Positions 7,839 through 16,619 of a stretch of DNA of 64,000 nt are shown here, piece by piece. A program made the translations under genes and the position numbers. The notes under the pieces are model-generated. The model did not search any database, was not told where the DNA came from, and saw nothing but the letters and a program-made list of their open reading frames with translations. This stretch comes from Sphingomonas panacis (GTDB lineage Bacteria > Pseudomonadota > Alphaproteobacteria > Sphingomonadales > Sphingomonadaceae): positions 1,898,001 through 1,962,000 of the forward strand of contig NZ_CP014168.1 of the NCBI RefSeq assembly GCF_001717955.1. The letters are read 5' to 3'. Position 1 is the stretch's first letter. Each line of letters begins with the position of its first letter.

Positions 7839-8921
7839 TTACTCCTCGGTGCGGATCAGCACGGTTTCGCCGATCATCAGAAACAGCAGGAACGCGCCCC
7901 AGGCCGCCAGAAACGGCGGGTAGGCCCCGAGATTGCCCATCGCCAGCGCGAAATTGTCGGCGACGAAGTACAGGAAGCCGAGCCCCATGCCGATCACCGC
8001 GCGCACGAACAGCTTGCCCGATCGGGCGATGCCGAACGCCGCGACCGCGCCGAGCAGCGGCATCAGCATCGCCGACATCGGGCCGGATAGCTTGTGCCAG
8101 AGCGTACCTTCCAGCGATGCGGTCGGTCGTCCGGCGGCGGTAAGGTCGGCGATCGCGGATTGAAGATCGCCGAACGAAAGCCCGTCGGCATCGACGCTCG
8201 ACAGCGAGAACTGGTCGGGCCGTACCCCGTGGCCGATCACGACCGATCCGAGCGGCGTCACCTTGTCGGCGGCGAGATCGAAGCGAGTCGCGGGCCAGAT
8301 CCGCCAGCCGTCGCCCTCGCGCTTGCCGTGCAGCGCCTTGGTGATCGTCGCGAGCGAGCCGCCTTCGCGGTCGAACAAGGTCACGCCGCCGAGGATCGCG
8401 GCGTTGCCGCGCCCCTTGATCTGGTCGACCTGGATGAGATCGTCGCCGTCGCGCACCCACACGTTCGATCGGTCACCCCGGTCGATCGGCAGCGGGCCGT
8501 AATTGACCTTCTGCCACTGGTCCAGCGTCGCCGTGGCGCGCGCGACGATGCGGTCGTTGAAGCTGAACGACAGCAGCGCGACGCCGAAGCTCGCGACGAT
8601 CAGCGGGGCGAGGATCTGGTGCGCCGACAGCCCCGACGCCTTGAGCGCGATGACTTCGCTGTTCTGGTTGAGCGTGGTCAGCGTTATGATCGCGCCGAGC
8701 AGTACCGAATACGGCAGGAAGGTCGAGATGATCTGCGGCACGCGCAGGCCGATGTAATGCCAGATCTGCGTGTCGCCGTTGCCGGCATAGGCGAGGATCT
8801 TGCCCGATTCGGTGAGCAGATCGAGCGATTGCAGCACCAGCACCAGCACGCCGAGAATCGCGAAGGTGCGTACCAGGAACATCTTCGCCATGTAGAGCGC
8901 GACGGTGCGCGACGGGAACAT
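7839..8921 (-). CDS. lptG: LPS/lipid export ABC permease LptG
   Basis: 360-aa YjgP/YjgQ-family permease, one of the two inner-membrane subunits of the LptB2FG extractor that feeds lipid to the LptC-A-D bridge. Order seen: TM segments near residues 14-34, 52-75 and 97-117, a periplasmic beta-jellyroll (about 125-265), then three C-terminal TM segments. Typical features are SLDLLTESGKIL and LNQNSEVIALKASGLS. ATG 8921 is used; GTG 8930, which overlaps the lptF stop as GTGA, is an alternative and implies translational coupling. Many sphingomonads carry glycosphingolipid instead of LPS, so the cargo here may be sphingolipid. Confidence 0.92.
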   Translation of the reverse strand: MFPSRTVALYMAKMFLVRTFAILGVLVLVLQSLDLLTESGKILAYAGNGDTQIWHYIGLRVPQIISTFLPYSVLLGAIITLTTLNQNSEVIALKASGLSAHQILAPLIVASFGVALLSFSFNDRIVARATATLDQWQKVNYGPLPIDRGDRSNVWVRDGDDLIQVDQIKGRGNAAILGGVTLFDREGGSLATITKALHGKREGDGWRIWPATRFDLAADKVTPLGSVVIGHGVRPDQFSLSSVDADGLSFGDLQSAIADLTAAGRPTASLEGTLWHKLSGPMSAMLMPLLGAVAAFGIARSGKLFVRAVIGMGLGFLYFVADNFALAMGNLGAYPPFLAAWGAFLLFLMIGETVLIRTEE

Positions 8922-8926
8922 CGCGG

Positions 8927-10123
8927 TCACGTCCGCACCTCCCGGCCGCGGCGCGGCAGCAGCCGGCCGATCGCCTTGGCCGCCTTGGACGCGCCACGTT
9001 CCAGCGCGCTGATCGGCTGGCCGCCCGGCACGAACGCGATCGTGTAGAACATCCATAGCACGAGGCTGGCGAACACCGCGAACGGCACCCACAAGGCGAT
9101 GATCGGGTCGATCTTGCCCAGTCCGCCGACCGCCATGCCGTATTCGTTCACCTTATGGTACGCCACGATCATGATGATGCCGAGAAACACGCCAATCGCC
9201 GAGGAGGAGCGCTTCGGCGGAACGCCGAGCGCGAGGCCGAGCAGCGGCAGCAGGAACATCGTGCAGACCTCGACGATGCGGAAATGGAACGTCGCGCGGC
9301 TGCCGTTGCGTGTCTCCTGGTCCGCCTTCGCGTCACGCCCGAGCCGCGCGAGCTGCGGCAAAGTGCGTTCGAGGTTGCTGCTGCCCTGATTGCGGAAACT
9401 CTCGTATTTCGGCAGCGCGATCGGCAGATCGTGCGAGGTGAAGGTCAGCACGCGCGGCGTCGCGAAATTGGGCGCCTTGTTGACGAGCGTCCCCTTGGTC
9501 AGCCGGAAGATGATCTCGTCGGGGTTGTCGGTGGCGAGGAACTGGCCGCTTTGCGCGGTCACGGCGTACCAATCGCCCTTCTTGTCGGCATATTGCACGA
9601 AGATGCCCGAGAGCTTGCGGCCGTTGTCACGGCTATGCTCGATCCGCACCGTGCCGCCATTGGGGAAGTGGGTGAACTCGCCGACCTTGATCGACGCGCC
9701 GAGCGCGCCGGTGCGCAGTTCGAAGCGCAACTTCTCGTAGGAATAGCGCGCATCGGGCTGGATGAAGCCCACGATCGCGAAATTCACCGCCGCAAGCGCC
9801 GCCGCATACAGGAACGGCACGTACAGCAGCCGCGGATAGCTCATCCCGACCGCACGCATCACGTCGAGCTCGGACGAGGTGGCGAGCCGTCGGAAAGCGA
9901 GCAGCACGCCGAGCAGCAGCCCGATCGGAATGCCGAGGCCGAGATATTCGGGCAGCAGGTTGGCGAGCATCCGCCACACCACGCTGATCGGCCCGCCCTC
10001 GGTCGCGACGAAATCGAACAGGCGCAGCATCCGGTCGAGCACCAGCAGCATCGCCGAGATGACCAGTGTCGAGAACAGCGGCACCGCGATTAGCCGGGCC
10101 ATGTAACGGTCGATGGACTTCAT
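8927..10123 (-). CDS. lptF: LPS/lipid export ABC permease LptF
   Basis: 398-aa partner of LptG, same family and topology: N-terminal TM (MKSIDRYMARLIAVPLFSTL), TM2-3 around residues 55-120, a large periplasmic jellyroll (about 130-280) and three TM segments at the C-terminus (LLPLLGLALGVPP at about 300). The family signature ATSSELDVMRAVGMS is present. ATG 10123 starts at the conserved MKSIDRY; the longer reading upstream enters unrelated sequence. The stop overlaps the possible GTG start of lptG. Located 95 bp downstream of a hybrid kinase and two genes downstream of serine palmitoyltransferase, on the same strand. Confidence 0.93.
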   Translation of the reverse strand: MKSIDRYMARLIAVPLFSTLVISAMLLVLDRMLRLFDFVATEGGPISVVWRMLANLLPEYLGLGIPIGLLLGVLLAFRRLATSSELDVMRAVGMSYPRLLYVPFLYAAALAAVNFAIVGFIQPDARYSYEKLRFELRTGALGASIKVGEFTHFPNGGTVRIEHSRDNGRKLSGIFVQYADKKGDWYAVTAQSGQFLATDNPDEIIFRLTKGTLVNKAPNFATPRVLTFTSHDLPIALPKYESFRNQGSSNLERTLPQLARLGRDAKADQETRNGSRATFHFRIVEVCTMFLLPLLGLALGVPPKRSSSAIGVFLGIIMIVAYHKVNEYGMAVGGLGKIDPIIALWVPFAVFASLVLWMFYTIAFVPGGQPISALERGASKAAKAIGRLLPRRGREVRT

Positions 10124-10217
10124 GGGCTGGCGTTGGCGGCCTTGTGCTGGGAGTGCGTGGAGGGGAGACCGAAGCGCCGGGCTATATCGGCCTATGCGGC
10201 GCACGTCAGCTACGAAA

Positions 10218-12170
10218 TCACTCGGCGGCGATGTGGCCCTCGGTGACGCCGCGCGTGGCGACCGCTTCGTGGATCGCGGCTTCCAGCCCGGCGATCGTGA
10301 ACGGTTTGCGCAGCACGACATGGCCACCGAATTCGGCCTCGCAGGCCTCCCCCGCAAACCCGGTGACGAACAGCACCGCCACGTCGGGCCGGCGCAGCAG
10401 CAGCCCGGCGACCATCTCCGGCCCGGTCTGGCCCGGCATCAGCACGTCGGAAATCACCAGCGTCGTCGCCTGATTGGCGGCGAGCAGCGCAGGCGCGGCG
10501 AGCGGATCGCCGCACGCGACCGCGCGGTGGCCGAGTTCCTCCAGCGCCCCCATCGTCGCGGCGAGCACGCGCGGATCGTCCTCGACGACGAGGATGTCGA
10601 GCGCGGCTGGCGCCACGTCGGCGGAAAGGGAAAGCGGCGTTGCGACCGGCGCGGTGTCGCCGGTGTGGCGCGGCAAATACAACGTCACGGTGGTGCCTTC
10701 GCCCGGCGCCGAGCGTAGCGCGACCTCGCCCTCGGCCTGCCGCACGAAGCTGAACACCTGGCTCAGCCCGAGTCCGGTGCCCTTGCCGACCGGCTTGGTG
10801 GTGAAGAACGGCTCGAACACGCGCTCCATCACCTCGGGGGTCATACCGCTGCCGGTGTCGGAAACCGCGATGCTGACATATTCGCCCGCCGGGCACGCGC
10901 CGACCGCGCCGTGCGACAAAGCCGTGCCCGCCGTGGTGATGGTGAGCTGGCCGCGCCCGTCCATCGCGTCGCGCGCGTTGACCGCGAGATTGAGGATGAC
11001 GTTTTCGAGCTGGTGCTTGTCGATCCGCGTGTGCCAGCCGCTGCCCGCATCGCGCACCGTTACGGTCACGGCGTCGCCGAGCGTGCGATCGAGCAGGTCG
11101 GACATGCCCGCGACCAGCGCGCCCGGCTCGACCGGTTCGGTATGCAGCGCATCCTCGCGCGAGAAGGCGAGCAGCCGCCTCGTCAGTTCGGCGGCGCGTT
11201 TCGCGCCCTCCGTCGCGCTGTCGATGTGGCGGCTGGCGGCGGCGGGGTCGAGCGCGATCTGCCGCCGCGCCAGTTCGAGTCCGCCGAGCACCACCGCGAG
11301 CATATTGTTGAAATCGTGCGCGATGCCGCCGGTGAGCTGACCGATCGCCTCCATCTTCTGGATTTGGCGGAGCTGCGCCTCCTGCGTGCGCAGCTCGGCG
11401 GTCGCGGCGGCGACGGCGGCTTGGAGGTCTTCGGCGCGCTCGCGTTCGGCGGCGGTTTCCGCCTGCGCGATCGCTTCGAACCCGAGCGCCTGCACCATTA
11501 CCCAGCCGAGCACGATGGAGCCGATCACAATGAACAGCCCGAACACCGTCAGCACCTTGGCGACATCGTTCGAATGCGCCACCGCCGCCATCGCGCTGGT
11601 GGTGCGCTGGTCGAGCAGCACATGCTCGCGGCGCGAAATTTCGTTCAGCAGCGCCGTGATCCGCGCAAGTCTGGGGGAGGTGCCGGCGCGATAGTACAGG
11701 CCGAGCGCCTGGGTGTTTTTCTTGTAGCGCGTGCTCAGCGCGATCAGGTCGAGCTCGGCGCCGCGCGCGTCATACGCATCGGCGAGTTGCGCGATCGGGC
11801 CAGCTTGTTCGGGGTTGTCGGCGGTGTCGCGCCGCAGTTTGGCGATCTGCGCGCCGGCGACCTGCCATCGTTCCGCATATCGCCCGCCAAGTGCCCGGTC
11901 GCCGCTGATGACGTAGCGGCCGAGCGCGGCCTCGGCATCGGCGATCGTGCCCGCAAGCGTGCGCGCGAGGATCATCACCTCGTAGCTGTGCCGCTCGCGC
12001 TGCTGCGCCTCGTCGCGTTGGCGATTGGCGCCGGACAAGGTGAAAATCAGCCCGACGAGCACCGACAGGCCGAGCAGCGCCATCACGACCAGCATGATAG
12101 TGCGCCATGCCGCGCCGTGGGTGTGCTCAGCCCCCGGTTCCGCTATCGCGTCGCCCTCGGTCCCGCTCAT
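10218..12170 (-). CDS. Membrane hybrid sensor histidine kinase / response regulator
   Basis: 650 aa. TM1 (about 24-46) and TM2 (about 206-228) flank a roughly 160-residue periplasmic helical sensor resembling a CHASE3-like four-helix bundle. A coiled coil follows (232-272), then a histidine phosphotransfer site of the HDFNN type (His285 in GGIAHDFNNMLAVV), a HATPase with N-box NLAVNARDAM (394-403) and G-boxes DTGSGM and GKGTGLGLS. A C-terminal receiver domain has acidic pair D531/D532, phosphoacceptor D575 (ISDVLMPGQTGPE) and a switch Lys in VVLRKPF. No DNA-binding output or separate regulator gene is adjacent. It lies 50 bp after spt and 94 bp before lptF, suggesting it senses envelope lipid state (inference). 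Confidence 0.9.
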   Translation of the reverse strand: MSGTEGDAIAEPGAEHTHGAAWRTIMLVVMALLGLSVLVGLIFTLSGANRQRDEAQQRERHSYEVMILARTLAGTIADAEAALGRYVISGDRALGGRYAERWQVAGAQIAKLRRDTADNPEQAGPIAQLADAYDARGAELDLIALSTRYKKNTQALGLYYRAGTSPRLARITALLNEISRREHVLLDQRTTSAMAAVAHSNDVAKVLTVFGLFIVIGSIVLGWVMVQALGFEAIAQAETAAERERAEDLQAAVAAATAELRTQEAQLRQIQKMEAIGQLTGGIAHDFNNMLAVVLGGLELARRQIALDPAAASRHIDSATEGAKRAAELTRRLLAFSREDALHTEPVEPGALVAGMSDLLDRTLGDAVTVTVRDAGSGWHTRIDKHQLENVILNLAVNARDAMDGRGQLTITTAGTALSHGAVGACPAGEYVSIAVSDTGSGMTPEVMERVFEPFFTTKPVGKGTGLGLSQVFSFVRQAEGEVALRSAPGEGTTVTLYLPRHTGDTAPVATPLSLSADVAPAALDILVVEDDPRVLAATMGALEELGHRAVACGDPLAAPALLAANQATTLVISDVLMPGQTGPEMVAGLLLRRPDVAVLFVTGFAGEACEAEFGGHVVLRKPFTIAGLEAAIHEAVATRGVTEGHIAAE

Positions 12171-12220
12171 CGTGTTGACGTTACTATGCTGTGCGACTCG
12201 GGGAAAGCCGGGACTCCCCC

Positions 12221-13483
12221 TTAATCGATCGCGCCTACGGCCTGACCCGACGCCTTGAACATCGCGAGGATCGTCTCGACCTGCTCGGCGCTATGTTCGG
12301 CGCAGAGCGAGCAGCGCAGCAGGTACGTGCCGGCCGGCGTCGCGGGCGGGCGCGCCATGTTGACGTACAGGCCGCCCTCCAGCAGCGACTGCCACAGCGC
12401 CACCGCCTGAGTCTGGTCCTTGAGGATCACCGCGATGATCGCCGATTGCGGCGTGGCGGTGCCGAGCGTGTAGCCCATCTCCTTGAGGCCGCCGTGAAGC
12501 CGTTTCGAATTGGCCCAAAGATGCGCGCGCTTCTCGCCCGCGTGCATCAACTTGCGGATCGAGGTCGCGGCGGTCGCCACCACCGACGGCGGCAGCGAGG
12601 CGGTGAACACATAGGGGCGGCACACCAGCCGCATCACGTCGAACTTGGGATGGTTCGACACGCAGAACCCGCCCACCGTGCCGACCGACTTGGAGAAGGT
12701 GCCGACCACGAAATCGACCTGATCCTCGACGCCCTGTTCCTCGTATACGCCGCGTCCGTTCGGCCCAAAGAAGCCCATGCCATGCGCCTCGTCGACCAGC
12801 ACCATGCAGCCGTGCTTCTTGGCGACCGCGACCATCTCGGGCAGCGGCGCGATATCGCCGAGCATCGAATAGACGCCTTCGAGCACGACGAGCTTGCCCG
12901 GCTCTTTCGGCAACCGGCCAAGCCGCTTGTCGAGATCCTCGACCGAATTGTGGCGGAAGCGCACGATCTCGGCATTGCCGAGCGCGCAGCCGTCGTAGAT
13001 CGAGGCATGGCTGTCGGCGTCGAGGATGATATATTCGCCCTTGCCGGCCAGCGTCGAGATCATCCCGAGATTGGCCTGGTATCCGGTCGAGAACACCATC
13101 GCATGTTCGGTGCCGTAGAACTCCTTCAGCGCGTCTTCGCAGTCCTTGTGCGGCGAGTAGGTGCCGTTGAGCACGCGGCTGCCGGTGGTGCCCGATCCGA
13201 ACCGGTCGAGCGCATCCTTGCCGGCGGCGATCACATCGGCGTCGAACGTCATGCCCATGTAATTGTAGGTGCCGAGCAGGATCGTCTCCTTGCCCTTGAT
13301 GATTGCGAGGGTAGGGGACTTCACCTCGTCCATCACGATCGCGAACGGATCGCGCACGCCCGTCGCCATCAGCGCCTCGCGCTCGGCGATCAGGGCGTCG
13401 AACTTGGAGAACAGATCGCGTTCCGGCGGCACCTCGGCGGGGAAGGCGGGCAGGGCGTCGGCGGTGGCAGCGGCTTCGGTCAT
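12221..13483 (-). CDS. spt: Serine palmitoyltransferase
   Basis: Soluble PLP enzyme of the alpha-oxoamine synthase family condensing L-serine with an acyl thioester to 3-ketosphinganine, the first step of sphingolipid synthesis. At 420 aa it has the same length as the characterised Sphingomonas enzyme, and its residues fall at the same numbers: His159 (DADSHA) stacking on PLP, Asp231/His234 (VDEAHGMG) and Schiff-base Lys265 ([12 protein letters not shown]). These features separate it from KBL/AONS relatives together with context: a dedicated acyl carrier protein and a ceramide-reductase-like gene lie just upstream on the same strand. ATG 13483. Confidence 0.95.
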   Translation of the reverse strand: MTEAAATADALPAFPAEVPPERDLFSKFDALIAEREALMATGVRDPFAIVMDEVKSPTLAIIKGKETILLGTYNYMGMTFDADVIAAGKDALDRFGSGTTGSRVLNGTYSPHKDCEDALKEFYGTEHAMVFSTGYQANLGMISTLAGKGEYIILDADSHASIYDGCALGNAEIVRFRHNSVEDLDKRLGRLPKEPGKLVVLEGVYSMLGDIAPLPEMVAVAKKHGCMVLVDEAHGMGFFGPNGRGVYEEQGVEDQVDFVVGTFSKSVGTVGGFCVSNHPKFDVMRLVCRPYVFTASLPPSVVATAATSIRKLMHAGEKRAHLWANSKRLHGGLKEMGYTLGTATPQSAIIAVILKDQTQAVALWQSLLEGGLYVNMARPPATPAGTYLLRCSLCAEHSAEQVETILAMFKASGQAVGAID

Positions 13484-13499
13484 GTCATTCGTTCCTAGA

Positions 13500-13532
13500 C
13501 CGTTCGTGGCGAGCGAAGTCGCGCGCGAACGG
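13500..13532. repeat. Short palindromic remnant between acp and spt
   Basis: CCGTTCG at 13500-13506 pairs with CGAACGG at 13526-13532. The sequence between resembles a decayed copy of the CCGTTCG...CGAACGG repeat family at 41773, 43505 and 63082. It sits inside the presumed acp-spt transcript. Confidence 0.45.
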
Positions 13533-13541
13533 AGGTTGGGA

Positions 13542-13784
13542 TCAGGCCTTGAGGCTCATCACGGCATCGACGAGTTGGCCGATCGTCTCGATCTCGGCCT
13601 GCATGTTCATGGTGATGATGATGTCGAACTCGTCCTCGATCGCAGCGACGAAATCCATCACCGTCAGGCTGTCCCATTCGAGGTCGCCCTGAAAAGTGGT
13701 CGCCTCGGTCAGTGCGACGCCCTTCTTGTTGAAGGGTTCGATCTGGCGGGTAACGGTTTCGAAGACGGTGGCGCGGTCGCTCAT
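13542..13784 (-). CDS. Acyl carrier protein dedicated to sphingolipid synthesis
   Basis: 80-aa type II acyl carrier protein. The phosphopantetheine serine is in LEWDSLTVMDFVAAIEDEF (DSL motif, Ser near residue 38). It is shorter and less acidic than fatty-acid-synthase ACP. Its position directly between a CerR-like gene and spt matches the Caulobacter/sphingomonad arrangement in which this ACP supplies the acyl thioester to serine palmitoyltransferase (established for the family; inferred here). ATG 13784 gives a normal ACP N-terminus; the reading frame is open further upstream without ACP-like sequence. Confidence 0.9.
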   Translation of the reverse strand: MSDRATVFETVTRQIEPFNKKGVALTEATTFQGDLEWDSLTVMDFVAAIEDEFDIIITMNMQAEIETIGQLVDAVMSLKA

Positions 13785-13849
13785 GGATATCCTTCGGGAG
13801 TGGGGCCGCACGAACGTTGCCAAGCAAATGCGGCGGCATTCGGACGATT

Positions 13850-14758
13850 CTATAGCAGGCTGTGTTCGCGATACCATGCCGCCGTCGCGGCAAGTCCGTC
13901 TGGTGTTGGAATCCGCGCGTGCCACAAAGCCGGATCGGGCGCGCGCGCCGGGTCGATCGTCCAGTCGGGATGGCAGAAATAGCCGACTCGGTCGGCCGTC
14001 AGCTTGGCGCCCGCGCCGCGCAGCAGCCGGTCGATCCGCGCCGCCGCCAGCATCACCGGACGTGGCAGATCGAGCGCCAGCACGCGCCGGCCGACCGCCG
14101 TGCCGATCGCACGCGCGAAAGCGCGATGCGTCCAGCCGCCGGGTGTGCCGTCATCGGCTTCGAGGATGACGCGGCCGGGATTGCTCGCCACCAGCGCGAG
14201 CAGCAGCGCCGCGAGATCATCGACGTGGATCACCGCGAGCTTGCCCGGCGGCGGCAGCAACGCGAGGCCGAACTTCGCCACGCGGAACATGTCGAGCAAG
14301 TCCGTATCGCCGGGGCCGAACACGGCGGTCGGGCGCACCATCGTCCAGTCTAGCCCCGACGCTGCGACCACCGCTTCGGCACCGTGCTTGGACCAGCCGT
14401 AGTTGGAAAGCTGCGGCTCGCGCGCCGCAAGCGACGAGACGTGGATGAAGCGGCGCACCCCGGCGGCGCGGGCGGCATCGACCATCGCCTGCGTGCCCGC
14501 GATGTTGCCGGCGGCAAAAGCCGCGCGGTCGGGCGCGTTGACGACGCCGGCGACGTGGATGACGACGTCCGCGCCCGCCACGAGATCGGCGAGCGCGCGC
14601 CTATCGTCGAGCGCCCCCGCCACCCACGTAAGCCCCTCGCGTGGGGCTTGCGTCCGCCGGGTGAGCGCGCGCACGCGATAGCCCGCGCCGAGCGCCTGCT
14701 CGATCAACCGCTTGCCGACGAAGCCGGTGCCGCCGGTGATGGCGAGCGTGCTGCTCAC
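13850..14758 (-). CDS. cerR: NAD(P)-dependent epimerase/dehydratase, CerR-like ceramide reductase
   Basis: 302-aa extended SDR. The Rossmann motif TGGTGFVGKRL is at residues 8-18, HVAGVVN follows strand 4, and the catalytic Ser-Tyr-Lys is in VSSLAAREP and NYGWSKHGAE. In Caulobacter the gene beside spt and its ACP encodes the reductase that removes the 3-keto group in bacterial ceramide synthesis (CerR). The same three-gene order is seen here, which is the main basis for the name; symbol by analogy. Its start overlaps the proB stop by ATGA, implying coupled translation with a proline gene. Confidence 0.78.
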   Translation of the reverse strand: MSSTLAITGGTGFVGKRLIEQALGAGYRVRALTRRTQAPREGLTWVAGALDDRRALADLVAGADVVIHVAGVVNAPDRAAFAAGNIAGTQAMVDAARAAGVRRFIHVSSLAAREPQLSNYGWSKHGAEAVVAASGLDWTMVRPTAVFGPGDTDLLDMFRVAKFGLALLPPPGKLAVIHVDDLAALLLALVASNPGRVILEADDGTPGGWTHRAFARAIGTAVGRRVLALDLPRPVMLAAARIDRLLRGAGAKLTADRVGYFCHPDWTIDPARAPDPALWHARIPTPDGLAATAAWYREHSLL

Positions 14759-15861
14759 AACAATGCCATATGGTTGCGATGCACCAGCGCGGCGCGCGGC
14801 GCATAGCCGAGAATACCGGCGAGATCGCCGCTGCGCCGTCCTGTAATCAGGCCTGCTTCCGTCACGTCATATTCCGCCAGCCCGCGTGCGAGCGTGCGGC
14901 CGTCGTCGGCGCAGATCGCGACAAGATCGCCACGCCGGAAATCGCCCTCGACCCGAGTCGCGCCGGCCGCCAGCAGGCTCGCGCCGCCGCGCAGCGCCTT
15001 GGCCGCGCCGGCGTCGACATGGATGGTGCCGCGCGTGGTCAGCCCGCCCGCCAGCCACGCCTTGCGCGCGGGCGCGGATTTCTCCGCGACGAACACGGTA
15101 TGCCGCGCGGCCGTCGACAGCGGCCGCTCGATCCGCCCGCTCGCGATGGCGAGGTTGGCGCCCGCCGCGTTGGCGATGCGCGCGGCGGCGATTTTCGAGA
15201 CCATTCCGCCCGATCCCATGCCCGATGCCGAACCGCGATCCGCCATCGCCTCGATCGTACCATCGATCCGTTCGACACGGCCGATATGCACCGCGCCCGG
15301 CAGCGCCGGATTGCGATCGTACAGCCCATCGATATCCGAGAGCAGCACCACGCCCTGCGCGCCCGCCGCCTGCGCCACCCGCGCCGCCAGCCGGTCGTTG
15401 TCGCCAAAGCGGATTTCCGCGGTCGCGACGCTGTCATTCTCGTTGAGCACCGGCACGACGCCCAGTCCCAGCAGCCGGTCGAGCGTTGCGGCGGCGTTGA
15501 GATAGCGGCGCCGATCCTCGAGATCGTCGAGCGTGACGAGGATTTGCGCGGCGGTCAGCCCCTCTGCGCCGAGCGTCTCCGCCCAGACCTGGCTAAGCGC
15601 AATCTGTCCGGTCGCGGCGGCGGCCTGCGCATCCTCGAGGCTCGCACGGCCGCCCTTGGGCAACCCGAGCCGCCGCGCGCCAAGCGCGATCGCGCCGGAA
15701 GACACCACCGCAACCTGCTGGCCCGCCCGCGCGCGCTCGGCGATATCGGCGGCGATCCCCGCCAGCCACGCGCGCCGCACGCCGCCGTCGGGATCGACGA
15801 GCAGCGCCGAGCCGATCTTGACGATCAGGCGCGGGCAGGTGGCAGGCGGAAACAAAACCAT
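14755..15861 (-). CDS. proB: Glutamate 5-kinase
   Basis: Phosphorylates L-glutamate to gamma-glutamyl phosphate, the first and feedback-controlled step of proline synthesis. 368 aa with an amino-acid-kinase domain (residues 8-255: VKIGSALLV, VSSGAIALGARRLG, VLNENDSVAT, FGDNDRLAARVA, SGMGSGGMVSKIAAA) and a C-terminal PUA domain (about 275-350, TRGTIHVDAGAAKAL). The length fits the family. The 3' end overlaps the cerR-like start by 4 bp. In related genomes proB usually follows obgE; here two unrelated genes lie between them. Confidence 0.95.
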   Translation of the reverse strand: MVLFPPATCPRLIVKIGSALLVDPDGGVRRAWLAGIAADIAERARAGQQVAVVSSGAIALGARRLGLPKGGRASLEDAQAAAATGQIALSQVWAETLGAEGLTAAQILVTLDDLEDRRRYLNAAATLDRLLGLGVVPVLNENDSVATAEIRFGDNDRLAARVAQAAGAQGVVLLSDIDGLYDRNPALPGAVHIGRVERIDGTIEAMADRGSASGMGSGGMVSKIAAARIANAAGANLAIASGRIERPLSTAARHTVFVAEKSAPARKAWLAGGLTTRGTIHVDAGAAKALRGGASLLAAGATRVEGDFRRGDLVAICADDGRTLARGLAEYDVTEAGLITGRRSGDLAGILGYAPRAALVHRNHMALL

Positions 15862-15903
15862 CGCGGCGGCGCTTAGCGCGGGGCGGGCGATCCGCCAATC
15901 GAA

Positions 15904-16461
15904 TCAGGCGTCTTCAAAAATTTCGACGTGCGTCAGTTCGGCGCCGACCGCCGGAAGGACCAGGTCGGTCGGCTCCCGATAGGCGATATCCGTCCAGCCG
16001 CTGGGGCCAGTGCGCTGAATGACGCGGAGTCGTTCGCTGGCGATATCGACAAAGACGATGGTGTCGACGCTCTGCACCGCTTTATACTCTTCGAGTTTGA
16101 CCGTGAGATCGGTGCGTGCGGTGCCGGCCGACAGAACTTCGAAAATGATGCAGGGATCGTCGAATGCCTTTTTATCGGCGTTCGCTTCGCCGCCGCGCCC
16201 GCAATACACCGTAACATCCGGATACCGGACCGAGTAATCGCGGGTCTTGGCGGCCATGTCGGAATTGTATGGCGTGCATCCCGAGCCGCGCAGCCGTGAT
16301 CTCAAAGCTGCATAGATATTGCCTTGCACATGAGCATGCCGGGCCGTTCCCCCGGCCATCATCCGTATCACGCCATTGTCGAGCTCGGCCTTGCGCTCGC
16401 CAAAGTCGATGTCGAGGAACTCCTCAGCGGTCAGCAGCGGGTATTCGATCTGCGTTGCCAT
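15904..16461 (-). CDS. Uma2 family (DUF820) restriction-endonuclease-fold protein
   Basis: 185-aa protein of the Uma2/DUF820 family, which has the PD-(D/E)XK nuclease fold but no established function. Core elements visible: AEEFLDIDF, AELDNGVIRMM near the N-terminus, the acidic residue in SVRYPDVTVYC, and the second acidic strand IIFEVLSAGT followed by KLEEYK. It lies between proB and the DUF6311 gene; the ATG at 16461 and the divergent start at 16620 leave a 158-bp promoter gap. Family members are commonly single, mobile genes, so lateral acquisition is possible. Confidence 0.85.
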   Translation of the reverse strand: MATQIEYPLLTAEEFLDIDFGERKAELDNGVIRMMAGGTARHAHVQGNIYAALRSRLRGSGCTPYNSDMAAKTRDYSVRYPDVTVYCGRGGEANADKKAFDDPCIIFEVLSAGTARTDLTVKLEEYKAVQSVDTIVFVDIASERLRVIQRTGPSGWTDIAYREPTDLVLPAVGAELTHVEIFEDA

Positions 16462-16619
16462 GAGGGGCTTATACCAGAACCATGCGGTCGCTCAAACCGG
16501 CGACTCGGGGCGACGACCTGGTATCGTCAAGTCTCGTGTCCACCGCAGGCGCGCGCGAATCGCGTCATGCACAATGTCGCGTTAACCACATCTTTGGCCG
16601 CCTGCCGCATAGCGGCTCG

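Noticed and set aside
15904..16461. Uma2 protein as part of a restriction or toxin-antitoxin system
   Set aside because: No methyltransferase, antitoxin or partner gene is adjacent; the neighbour genes are proB and a membrane protein.
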